From Bacteroidales bacterium (GTDB taxonomy: Bacteria; Bacteroidota; Bacteroidia; Bacteroidales; UBA932), in assembly GCA_016282145.1 (NCBI GenBank), contig JAEEJZ010000045.1, positions 1 through 64,000 of the forward strand: 64,000 nucleotides of DNA, read 5' to 3'. This document shows, piece by piece, positions 16,606-24,882 of this stretch. Both the position numbers and the translations under genes were made by a program. Under the pieces are notes generated by a model. The model made no database searches, was not told the DNA's origin, and worked only from the letters and a program-made list of their open reading frames with translations. Position 1 is the stretch's first letter; each line of letters starts with the position of its first letter.

Positions 16606-19600
16606 TACCTCTTGACGACGGTCGTGCCGGAGGCGCTGCGGGCGTAAACCTTGGGCGCGTACATCGCGGAAGCGGAGACGGAAGGCAGGATATAACTACC
16701 CTCATAGGCTGCACGGACCCGCAGCGAGAAGCTTCTCGTCGCTCCCGGGGCCAGGTCGAAGAACCAGTCCACCCGGTCGTCCCGGATATCCCGGTAATCG
16801 CCCTCGTCGGCACCGCCGCGCAGGCGTTCATTGATGATTTCCCAGCCGGAAGGCAGCGGTACGCGCAAGGCGACGGAACTCTGGGCCACGGGGGTCGTGT
16901 TCCGGACCTTGACCTGGATGCGGAAGTCCGTTCCCTGGGAAATTTCCCTGACGGAAAGCGCTCCGTTGTCCGTGAAATAGCCGACACTGAGCGCCAGGCC
17001 GTTCGCAGCCGCCTCCACCTTTTCCTCCGCACCGGGCCTCCAGCTGCGGACGAGGGAAGCGCTCAGATAGCCTCCCGACAGGTTCTTCACGGGCACTTCG
17101 CCGGAAACGGGAAGGCGGTAGAGCGCGCCTTCGGAACTTACTTCCGTTCCGCCGACATCGGCAAGGATCCTTCCTTCGCCGAAGGCTCCGTGCAGGCGGT
17201 TCATCGCGATGGCGGCGAAGCTCGCTTCCTGCGTACTGTACCATCCGTCGTTGATCTCGGCGGCAAGCTGCTGCGCGAGCGACATCGCCCCTTCGTAATC
17301 ATTGCAGAGAATGGCGACGTCGAGCGCAACCGCCTTGTCGCGCAGATCGGAGCCGTAGGGCACGCTTTCGGCCGCGCTGTCCTCAGTTTCCTGCGAGAGT
17401 TCAGCAGCGGTTTTGGCCTTGCCGCTCAGGGCATAGGCCGCGGCGAGCATCATTCTTGCCCGGGGATCCCGGAGTCCGGCTTCCTTCAGCCGGTTCATCG
17501 CAGCGCCCTGGGCATTGCCGGCCGCTGCCAGGCTGTAAAGCCGGAAGCTTTCGTCCAGTTCCGAGAACGCCGAGGCTCCCGCAAGGCGGAACGCCTGGCT
17601 CAGGTTCTTCTGGTATTTCGTCCAGGCGGCCAGTACGCTGCCCTGCACGTCGAAGCCGCGCGCCTGCGCCATCGACAGGAAGAGTCCCGCCATCGAACTT
17701 TCCCAACTGCCGCTGTGCTGGGCATTGGGCCAGAGGAGGAAGCCGCCGTCGCCGTTCTGCCGGGCATAGAGCGTCTTGACGGTGGCGCTTACGATCGCCG
17801 CCGCCTCATCGGCCTCTTCCCGGGAAAGCATGGGCTGCAGGCAGAGTGCCGTGATGCCCTTGGCCGAGAGTTGCTCGGTGCAGTTGTAGGGATAGTCCCG
17901 GAGTTTCTTATAGAGTGCTTCCGCGTTGACGGAGGGGTAAAGGGTGAGTTCCAGGCTGCTCTGGCCCTCGCCGCCGTTGAATTTCGCCGCTTCCCCGGGT
18001 GCGAGGAAGCGCTGTGTCACGACGGTCTGTTCCGCATTGGGATTGCGCACGCTCAGGGTCAGCGCTTCGGTGGCCTTGTGGCTGCCGGAACTGGCGCTGA
18101 GGCTGAATGTCGCCACACCCTCGCCGGTCGTGCGGAAGCGGAAACGCGCCACGGCGCCGTTTTCTTCCGAGAAGGGAAGTTCGACGGAAGAGGCTCCCAT
18201 CAGGCTGACGGGGCCTTCCGTGCGGACTTTGACCTGGACTTTGCCGCTGCCCTTGTCTTCACTGAGCAGGTTGACGACCAGGCAGGACTCCTCGCCGGGA
18301 GCCGAGAGGCGGGGCAGGGAGCCCATCATCATCAGCGGCGCCTTGACCGTGACGGTCTTGTCCGTACTGCCCCAGGCGCCTTCGCTGCCCGCGACCAGCA
18401 TCGCCCGCAGGCTGCCGGTATACATCGGAAGCGTAATTTCGTGGCTGGCGCTGCCCTTGGTCAGGGTGAAGGGACCGAGGAACTGGACCACGGGGTTGAA
18501 GCGATTGTCCTTGCGGGGGTTCAGGATCCCGCCCTCGTCTCCGCCGATGGCGAGCATCCCGGCAAAACTGCCGCTTACGCTGCCCACCACCCGGTCATAG
18601 AGGTCCCAGGTGCGGACGCCCAGCGCTTCCGCCTTGTTCATCGCCGTATAGGGATCCGGCGTCTTGAAGCCGGTGATGTCCAGCAGGCCTTCATCCACGA
18701 GGGCCAGGGTATAGGTCATCGGGCGTCCGTCCTTCTCGGAGACCTTGACGCGGAACGGCTCGCCCGGCGCCACGGTCTGGGGAAGGCTGAGTTGCGGGTG
18801 CAGCCTCGCCCCGGGGTTCTCCACCTTGATGCGCTGTACTCCGTAGAGCCGCAAAGGAAGGTCGTTGTCCGCGTTTCCGCAGGGCTGTATGAGGGTGATG
18901 TGCACATAGAAGTTCGGCGCCATCTTCTCGTTGACGCGGATGGTGTAGGGCGTATCCTGGCTGCCGCTTGTGGCCACCCATTCGCGGGAGATGACCCTGG
19001 ATCCGTTCTCCAGGGAGACCAGCGCACGGCCGCCGGCCGCAGCGGGGATATAGACGGTCAGCTTCTCCCCGGGGGCGCAGGTGTTGCGGTCCATGGAAAA
19101 GCCCAGCATCGTCAGCGCTTCCGGGTCACGCCGGGAGGCGCGGCCCCTTTGCGCGGGCCAGTCCAGCATCAGCACTTTCCCGGCCGTATGTCCGGAATCG
19201 AGATCGTGGGCCAGGACCAGGTAACGGCCCCATTCGGGGTAATCCACCCGGAAATTGAAGGAAGCGTCCTTCTGGCCGGGGCTCAGCATGCCGTAGAAGA
19301 GGGGCTGCGCGGCGCTGCCGTTCACATAGGCGTTTTCGTCCAGGCGGCCGCCGTCCCACCACCAGCTCCATTTGAGTTTATAGACGCGGTATTCCACCCG
19401 GTGCCCGGTGATGCGCTTGCCGTCGGGGCCGGCGACCGCCACCCGGACCGTATGGTCGCAGTCCGTGTCGAGGCATTCGCCTTCCGGGAATTTCAGGCCG
19501 ACATACGCGCTGAACGGGGAATAGGGCAGCGTCATCGTCGTAAAACTTTCATCGCCGCCTTCTTCCTGGACGCTCGTGACGATAAAGGCATTGAGCAGAC

Positions 19601-21458
19601 CGGGGGCATCGGCCGCCGCTGGCAGTCTCAGCCGCGTACTGCCTTCTCCGGCAGCGTTGAGTTTCAGGGAGAAGAGCTCGTGCGTGCTGCGCTCGAACTC
19701 CGATACGGGGGAGCGGAAGACATAGCCCTCGAAGCCGGGCAGGGCGCCGCCCGCCGCACTCAGGGTCATCTCCGCCTTGGCCTTCATTCCCGCGGCGGGC
19801 GGACCGCTGAGCCAGGAAGCGGCGACGGACGCGTTCGGTTCCGTTCCGCCCTGCAGGATCTTGTCGCCGATATCCAGTTTGATTTTCAGCCGGTTGGGCT
19901 TGATGGTCTCGATCTGGACCGCTTTGTGGAAAGCGCTGCCGCCGACCTTGAACCAGGCATTCCAGCCGCCGGTAGGGTCGCTCTCTTCAGTGGCGACGGA
20001 GAAGCAGTAGAAGCCGTTCTCGCCCGTGGTGACGCTGCGTGCATAGAACTGCCCTTCGGGCGTATAGAGTTCCAGGCTGGCGGGATGCCCTTCCGGCAGG
20101 CTGCGGTCCTTGTCGGAGACCATCATCGTCAGATGTAGCGTATCTCCGGGACGCCAGACGCCGCGGTCGCCGTAGATATAGGCTTTCAGACCCTTTTCGA
20201 GGGTGGTGCCGCCGACATCGAAGCGGCTTACGGAGCGTTCGCCGCCGTCCGCAAGTTTCAGGTAGCCGCGCGAATTGCCGCTTTTGGCAACGACGGCGAA
20301 GGGTTTTCCGGACAGCGGGATTTCCGCCATGCCGTGCAGGTCGGTGCCGCCGCTGCCGATTTTCTGCAGCTGGTAGTTATAGACATCGAGCCGCACCGCC
20401 GAGCGGGGTTTGGCGCTGACCAGGTCCGCGACGCTCAGCCAGAGCTTGTCGCCGCCGGCATACTGGGCGACCAGGCCGAGGTCCGAGGAGAGCAGGTTGA
20501 CCACCGGGAAGCGGCTTTCCATCATATAATACGTCGGCGTTTCGGGATTGTCCCGGTCCCGCCAGTGGTATTTGTCCCAATCGGTGAAGTCTTCCCAATA
20601 ATAGGGCTGCTGCTCGTCCCATCTCTCCGCGTCTTTCAGTGCTTCCTCCGTCGGGCCGACGGGCAGGAGAGCGCCCGGCGCGGTCTTTCCGTATAGCGAA
20701 TACTCGGGGCGGAAACAGAGCCGGATGCGGTAAATGGCGCCGGGATCCCGCTTGAACAGTCCGCCAAGGTCGATGGAAAAGTCATTCCAGCGGTGGAGGT
20801 CCAGATCCGGATTCTCATCGAGGCGCAGCGTGCGGGAGAGCACCAGCCGGCCCGAGCGGCGCAGGTATTCGTCCCCGCCGAGGTCGTTGTCCTGCAGGAA
20901 AGCCAGGACATTGTCTTCGAAAATCTGGATGACCTTGACGTCCACGGCACAGAGGCTGACGGCGCTGAAGGGCAGGATGAGCGCGCCCTTGTCCGGCAGG
21001 ATATTGCCTTTCAGGGGGATTTTTACCTGCGGAAGGCTGTCGAGCGGAGTCGCCTCCTCCCCTTCCGGAACTTCTTTCGGATACAGGAAACGGAAGCGGA
21101 ACTTCCGGAGTCCCGGTTCCTTTACGCCGATGGCCTTGCCCAGGTCGAAACAGACGTCATAGACCTTCCCGGGCTTGACGCTGCCGGCCTCCGGCTGGAA
21201 TTTCACGACATTGAGGCCTTCCCTTACCGCCGTTCCGCTGAGCGCGGGACTGAAGCGGAAGAGTTCCGCCGGATCCGCGCCTTCCAGCAGCGGGGCTGCC
21301 AGTTCCAGGCGGATGGCTACGCCGTCGGGGACCAGGCCGCCGGTATAGCCCTTCACATAGGGGGCAAAGGCGGGGTCAGGGTTTCCCGAAGGACGGGAGG
21401 TACAGGCAAAAAGGAGCAATGAAAAGAGGAGCAGGGCTCCCAGGCGAAGCGTTTTCAT
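16605..21458 (-). CDS. Bacterial alpha-2-macroglobulin lipoprotein (YfhM-like)
   Basis: Very large periplasmic protease trap of about 1617 residues. The start ATG 21458 gives a lipoprotein signal peptide MKTLRLGALLLFSLLLFACTS with a lipobox Cys. MG-type beta domains follow (DRGVWRPGDTLHLTMMVSDKDRSLPEG is typical), and the thioester motif CTEQ sits at about residue 1190 (YPYNCTEQLSAKG), so the protein should form a covalent bond with an attacking protease. Downstream lies the alpha/alpha toroid and a C-terminal receptor-like domain (VRNTTPVAQSSVALRVPLPSGWEI). It is immediately upstream of pbpC, the standard arrangement. Upstream bases 21459-21851 hold repeat copy 3, the secDF promoter and a structured element. 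Confidence 0.95.
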   Translation of the reverse strand: MKTLRLGALLLFSLLLFACTSRPSGNPDPAFAPYVKGYTGGLVPDGVAIRLELAAPLLEGADPAELFRFSPALSGTAVREGLNVVKFQPEAGSVKPGKVYDVCFDLGKAIGVKEPGLRKFRFRFLYPKEVPEGEEATPLDSLPQVKIPLKGNILPDKGALILPFSAVSLCAVDVKVIQIFEDNVLAFLQDNDLGGDEYLRRSGRLVLSRTLRLDENPDLDLHRWNDFSIDLGGLFKRDPGAIYRIRLCFRPEYSLYGKTAPGALLPVGPTEEALKDAERWDEQQPYYWEDFTDWDKYHWRDRDNPETPTYYMMESRFPVVNLLSSDLGLVAQYAGGDKLWLSVADLVSAKPRSAVRLDVYNYQLQKIGSGGTDLHGMAEIPLSGKPFAVVAKSGNSRGYLKLADGGERSVSRFDVGGTTLEKGLKAYIYGDRGVWRPGDTLHLTMMVSDKDRSLPEGHPASLELYTPEGQFYARSVTTGENGFYCFSVATEESDPTGGWNAWFKVGGSAFHKAVQIETIKPNRLKIKLDIGDKILQGGTEPNASVAASWLSGPPAAGMKAKAEMTLSAAGGALPGFEGYVFRSPVSEFERSTHELFSLKLNAAGEGSTRLRLPAAADAPGLLNAFIVTSVQEEGGDESFTTMTLPYSPFSAYVGLKFPEGECLDTDCDHTVRVAVAGPDGKRITGHRVEYRVYKLKWSWWWDGGRLDENAYVNGSAAQPLFYGMLSPGQKDASFNFRVDYPEWGRYLVLAHDLDSGHTAGKVLMLDWPAQRGRASRRDPEALTMLGFSMDRNTCAPGEKLTVYIPAAAGGRALVSLENGSRVISREWVATSGSQDTPYTIRVNEKMAPNFYVHITLIQPCGNADNDLPLRLYGVQRIKVENPGARLHPQLSLPQTVAPGEPFRVKVSEKDGRPMTYTLALVDEGLLDITGFKTPDPYTAMNKAEALGVRTWDLYDRVVGSVSGSFAGMLAIGGDEGGILNPRKDNRFNPVVQFLGPFTLTKGSASHEITLPMYTGSLRAMLVAGSEGAWGSTDKTVTVKAPLMMMGSLPRLSAPGEESCLVVNLLSEDKGSGKVQVKVRTEGPVSLMGASSVELPFSEENGAVARFRFRTTGEGVATFSLSASSGSHKATEALTLSVRNPNAEQTVVTQRFLAPGEAAKFNGGEGQSSLELTLYPSVNAEALYKKLRDYPYNCTEQLSAKGITALCLQPMLSREEADEAAAIVSATVKTLYARQNGDGGFLLWPNAQHSGSWESSMAGLFLSMAQARGFDVQGSVLAAWTKYQKNLSQAFRLAGASAFSELDESFRLYSLAAAGNAQGAAMNRLKEAGLRDPRARMMLAAAYALSGKAKTAAELSQETEDSAAESVPYGSDLRDKAVALDVAILCNDYEGAMSLAQQLAAEINDGWYSTQEASFAAIAMNRLHGAFGEGRILADVGGTEVSSEGALYRLPVSGEVPVKNLSGGYLSASLVRSWRPGAEEKVEAAANGLALSVGYFTDNGALSVREISQGTDFRIQVKVRNTTPVAQSSVALRVPLPSGWEIINERLRGGADEGDYRDIRDDRVDWFFDLAPGATRSFSLRVRAAYEGSYILPSVSASAMYAPKVYARSASGTTVVKR

Positions 21459-21495
21459 GGCCGAAAATGTTTGAATACTCAAATGTACGCAAAAT

Positions 21496-21647
21496 TTTTG
21501 TTAAAAATAGCCCGATTTTCACTAAAACCATGTACCCCGGGTACATCGATTTGCAAGAAAACGGCGCATTTTGGCCAAAATGACGTCCCTCGCCCATAGA
21601 GAAGCCCCGGCCGCCCGTCTGGAAGACTCCGCGTCCGCGTCGGGCAG
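21496..21647 (-). repeat. Palindrome-rich repeat, copy 3 (inverted, solitary)
   Basis: Reverse complement of the repeat flanking the HUH transposase: CATGTACCCCGGGTACATCGAT, split around a central base pair, and TTTTGGCCAAAA are both present. It shares the longer left part with copy 1 (through CTCCGCGTCCGCGTCGGGCAG), but stops at TTTTGTTAAAAATAG and lacks the GTTGA-TCAAC end. It sits between the divergently transcribed A2M and secDF genes with no transposase beside it, as expected for a dispersed non-autonomous copy. Confidence 0.85.
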
Positions 21648-21699
21648 GGGGCAGGAGCGAAAAAATCCCGGCCCTATTTTAATATCCGCCAATTTTTGC

Positions 21700-21707
21700 T
21701 ATCTTTG
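21700..21707 (+). promoter_or_regulatory. -7 box for secDF
   Basis: TATCTTTG matches TAnnTTTG. The secDF ATG is 145 nt downstream, an unusually long leader for this window, and the leader contains structured element A (21738-21808). Confidence 0.6.
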
Positions 21708-21737
21708 CGGGCTAATTACTTTTTGTAATGGGTTCGT

Positions 21738-21808
21738 CCGTTTGCCGCGGAGGGAACATTTACCCGGACAGGGTTGCGCAAGCAACAAGTGACCGTAGCG
21801 GCAAAAGG
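21738..21808 (-). repeat. Structured element A (invariant core in a self-complementary stem), secDF leader
   Basis: The core at 21758-21788 is, on the minus strand, TTGTTGC-TTGC-GCAACCC-TG-TCCGGGTAAAT. The flanks TTTGCCGC (21741-21748) and GCGGCAAA (21798-21805) pair perfectly, but the segment between them and the core pairs only weakly; this is the least regular of the five copies. If the -7 box at 21700 is used, the element is transcribed in the secDF 5' leader. Confidence 0.75.
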
Positions 21809-21851
21809 GCAAAAACAAAGAACAAACAAAAACTAAAAACGTATAAAAATT

Positions 21852-24818
21852 ATGCAAAGTAAAGGTGCAATCCGGCTTGTGGCCATTCTGCTCGCCCTCG
21901 CATGCCTTTGGCAGCTTTCCTTCACCGTGGTATCCAACGTCCAGGCGAAGAAGGCGGTAAAGCATGCGGAAGCGATCGCCGCCGCAGCGCAGGAAGAGGC
22001 CGCTTTCCAGGCGGTCGCCGAAGAGGACCGGGCTTACTGGCTCGACTCCCTCAAGAAAGTGGAAAACCGTCGCTACATCGACTCCATCTCCTCGGAGAAG
22101 GTGTATTTCGGTTACACGTACAAGGATGTCCAGGCTAAGGAAATCAACCTCGGCCTCGACCTCAAGGGCGGTATGAACGTGATGCTGCAGGTGCAGCTCG
22201 AGGACCTGATCAAGGCCCTTTCCAGCAACGCCTCCGATCCCGAATTCATCAGCGCACTCGCCAGCGCGAAAGAGCGCAGCGTGGGTTCGCAGTCCGACCT
22301 GATCACCCTCTTCGCCGAGGAATACGGCAAGGTCAGCGGCGGCAAGCGTCTCGCCCAGGTCTTCGGTACCTATGAGATGCGCGACAAGATCAAACCCGAA
22401 TCCACCGACGAGGAAGTCCTCGCCGTCGTGAAGGGCGAGGCGGAGAGTGCCATCTCCAACTCCTTCAACGTCTTGCGCAACCGTATCGACCGTTTCGGCG
22501 TTACCCAGCCTTCCATCCAGAAACTCGGCAACACCGGCCGCATCCTGGTGGAACTCCCGGGTGTCAAAGAGCCCGAGCGCGTCCGCAAACTGCTCCAGGG
22601 CACCGCTTCCCTGGAATTCTGGACCACCTTCACCAGCACGGAAATCTACCAGTATCTGGTCGAGGCCAACAGCCTCATCGCCCAGATGCAGGGTGAAGAC
22701 AGCGCCGAGGGAGAGGAACTCTCCGAGGAGGAGGCCGCCCGCCGGGCGAATCCGCTCTTCTCCGTCCTGCAGCCTTCCGAGCCCAGCAACAGCGCCTGCA
22801 TCGGTTACGCCAACGCGATGGACACCGTCAAGGTGAACCGCTTCCTGGCCATGCCGCAGGTCGCCGACCTCTTCCCTGCTGAATTCCGGCCGATGTGGTC
22901 CGTCAAGCCCGCCTCTTACCTGAAGAGCGACAACATCTACGAACTCGTCGCCATCAAGGCCGCCACCCGCGACGGCAAGGCTCCGCTTGACGGAAGCGCA
23001 GTCGTGGACGCCCGCGTCTCCTATCCTCAGCAGCGCGGCACCGGCAACCCCACCGTTTCCATGACGATGAACGCCGAGGGCGCCAACACCTGGGCCCGCC
23101 TCACCAAAGAGAACATCGGCAAGCAGATCGCCATCGTGCTCGACGGTACGGTCTATTCCTACCCTGTCGTCAACAGCGAAATCAGCGGAGGCAACTCCGA
23201 GATTTCCGGCAACTTCGACGTGGAGGAAGCCACTGACCTCGTCAACGTCCTCAAGTCCGGTAAACTGCCCGCCCCCGCTACCATCGTACAGGAGCAGGTG
23301 GTCGGACCTTCGCTCGGTGCCGAGTCCATCCGCGCCGGTCTGATCTCCTTCGTCATCGCCTTCCTGCTCGTGCTCCTCTACATGATCCTCTTCTATCAGG
23401 GAGCCGGTCTGGTGGCCAATATCGCCCTGCTGACCAACGTCCTGCTGCTCTTCGGCACCCTCGCCTCCTTCGGCGCCGTGCTGACGCTGCCCGGTATCGC
23501 CGGTCTGGTCTTGACGATGGGTATGGCCGTCGACGCGAACGTGATCATCTATGAGCGTATCAAGGAAGAACTCACCGCCGGCAAGGGCCTGGGCAAGGCC
23601 ATCGCAGACGGTTATTCCAACGCCTACTCCGCCATCATCGACGGTCAGGTGACGACGCTCCTCACCGGTTTCGTGCTCTTCTTCTTCGGTTCCGGTCCCG
23701 TCAAGGGCTTCGCCACGACCCTGATCATCGGTATCATCACCTCCGTGATTACCTCCATCTTCATCACCCGTCTCATCTTTGACGACCGTCTGAAGAAGGG
23801 CAAGGGCATCACCTTCCAGAACAACCTCACGAAGAATATCCTGAAGAACACGCACATCGACTTCGTGAAGGGCCGCAAGATCTCCTACATCCTTTCCGGT
23901 GCCCTGATCGTCATCTCCCTCGTGTCCATCTTCACCAAGGGCTTCACTTACGGTGTCGATTTCACCGGCGGCCGTACCTATGTGGTTCGTTTCGACCAGA
24001 GCGTGACCGCCGAGAGCGTCCGCGCCGCGACCCTGGAAGTCTTCGCCAATGCGGAAGAGAACGCTTCCGTCGAGGTCAAGCAGTTCGGTGGCGAATCCCA
24101 GATGAAGATCACCACCTCCTACAAGTACAAGGATGACTCCAGCAGCGTTGACAACGAAATCGAAAGCATGCTCTACGAGGCCCTCAAGGGCTTCTTCACC
24201 ACCGAGCCCAGCTTCTCCGAGTTCACCTCCACGCTGGATAACCCCAACGGTATCATCTCCTCCGACAAGGTGGGCGCCTCGATCGCCAGCGACATCCGCC
24301 GCAATGCGGTCATCGCGGTCATCATCGCCCTCTTCGTCATCTTCGCCTACATCGCCTTCCGCTTCAAGGGTTGGACCTGGGGCCTCGGCGGCGTCGTTTC
24401 CCTGGCGCATACCGCGATTATCGTCATCGGCTTCTTCTCCCTGTTCTCCGGCATCCTGCCGTTCAACCTGGATGTGGACCAGACCTTCATCGCGGATATC
24501 CTGACCATCATCGGTTACGCCATCAACGACAACGTGGTTATCTTCGACCGTATCCGTGAATTCTCCGGCCTGCATCCCGGCGCCGACTTCAAGGACACGG
24601 TCAACACCGCCCTCAACGCCACCCTCACCCGTACCGTGAACACCTCGGTGTCCACCCTCGTGACGATGCTCGCCATCGCCATCTGGGGCGGCGAGAGCAT
24701 CCGCGGTCTGGCCGTCGCCCTCATCCTCGGTATCTGCATCGGAACCTATGCTTCCATCATGATCGGTACCCCTGTGATGTTCGACGCCACCCGCAAAGCG
24801 GCTGCGAAGAAGAAATAA
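21852..24818 (+). CDS. secDF: Protein translocase SecD-SecF fusion
   Basis: Proton-driven membrane component that helps the SecYEG channel complete export. A single 988-residue chain joins SecD (residues 1 to about 620) and SecF (from about 660), the form normal in Bacteroidetes. SecD features: an N-terminal membrane segment, NLGLDLKGGMNVMLQV, a long periplasmic region, and GMAVDANVIIYERIKEEL in TM4. SecF features: YGVDFTGGRTYVVRF and GYAINDNVVIFDRIRE. About twelve transmembrane segments are visible. An intrinsic terminator follows at 24839-24869, so it is probably monocistronic. The leader carries structured element A. Confidence 0.97.
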   Translation: MQSKGAIRLVAILLALACLWQLSFTVVSNVQAKKAVKHAEAIAAAAQEEAAFQAVAEEDRAYWLDSLKKVENRRYIDSISSEKVYFGYTYKDVQAKEINLGLDLKGGMNVMLQVQLEDLIKALSSNASDPEFISALASAKERSVGSQSDLITLFAEEYGKVSGGKRLAQVFGTYEMRDKIKPESTDEEVLAVVKGEAESAISNSFNVLRNRIDRFGVTQPSIQKLGNTGRILVELPGVKEPERVRKLLQGTASLEFWTTFTSTEIYQYLVEANSLIAQMQGEDSAEGEELSEEEAARRANPLFSVLQPSEPSNSACIGYANAMDTVKVNRFLAMPQVADLFPAEFRPMWSVKPASYLKSDNIYELVAIKAATRDGKAPLDGSAVVDARVSYPQQRGTGNPTVSMTMNAEGANTWARLTKENIGKQIAIVLDGTVYSYPVVNSEISGGNSEISGNFDVEEATDLVNVLKSGKLPAPATIVQEQVVGPSLGAESIRAGLISFVIAFLLVLLYMILFYQGAGLVANIALLTNVLLLFGTLASFGAVLTLPGIAGLVLTMGMAVDANVIIYERIKEELTAGKGLGKAIADGYSNAYSAIIDGQVTTLLTGFVLFFFGSGPVKGFATTLIIGIITSVITSIFITRLIFDDRLKKGKGITFQNNLTKNILKNTHIDFVKGRKISYILSGALIVISLVSIFTKGFTYGVDFTGGRTYVVRFDQSVTAESVRAATLEVFANAEENASVEVKQFGGESQMKITTSYKYKDDSSSVDNEIESMLYEALKGFFTTEPSFSEFTSTLDNPNGIISSDKVGASIASDIRRNAVIAVIIALFVIFAYIAFRFKGWTWGLGGVVSLAHTAIIVIGFFSLFSGILPFNLDVDQTFIADILTIIGYAINDNVVIFDRIREFSGLHPGADFKDTVNTALNATLTRTVNTSVSTLVTMLAIAIWGGESIRGLAVALILGICIGTYASIMIGTPVMFDATRKAAAKKK

Positions 24819-24838
24819 AAAAAGTTTTCAACAATCAG

Positions 24839-24869
24839 CGCCCGGCCCCCAAAAGGTCGGGCGTTTTTG
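24839..24869 (+). terminator. Intrinsic terminator of secDF
   Basis: CGCCCG (24839-24844) pairs with CGGGCG (24858-24863), followed by TTTTTGTT. It lies 20 nt after the secDF stop and directly before the dnaE -7 box. Confidence 0.8.
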
Positions 24870-24870
24870 T

Positions 24871-24878
24871 TATCTTTG
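24871..24878 (+). promoter_or_regulatory. -7 box for dnaE
   Basis: TATCTTTG ends 4 nt before the dnaE ATG, so the transcript probably starts at or beside the start codon (leaderless). Confidence 0.65.
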
Positions 24879-24882
24879 CACT

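Noticed and set aside
17190-20138. 982-codon open frame antisense to the alpha-2-macroglobulin gene
   Set aside because: Same GC artefact. The minus strand carries a signal peptide, MG domains and a thioester motif.
21699-24575. 958-codon open frame antisense to secDF
   Set aside because: Extremely Asp/Glu/Gly/His-rich shadow of SecDF; it also runs through the promoter and element A.
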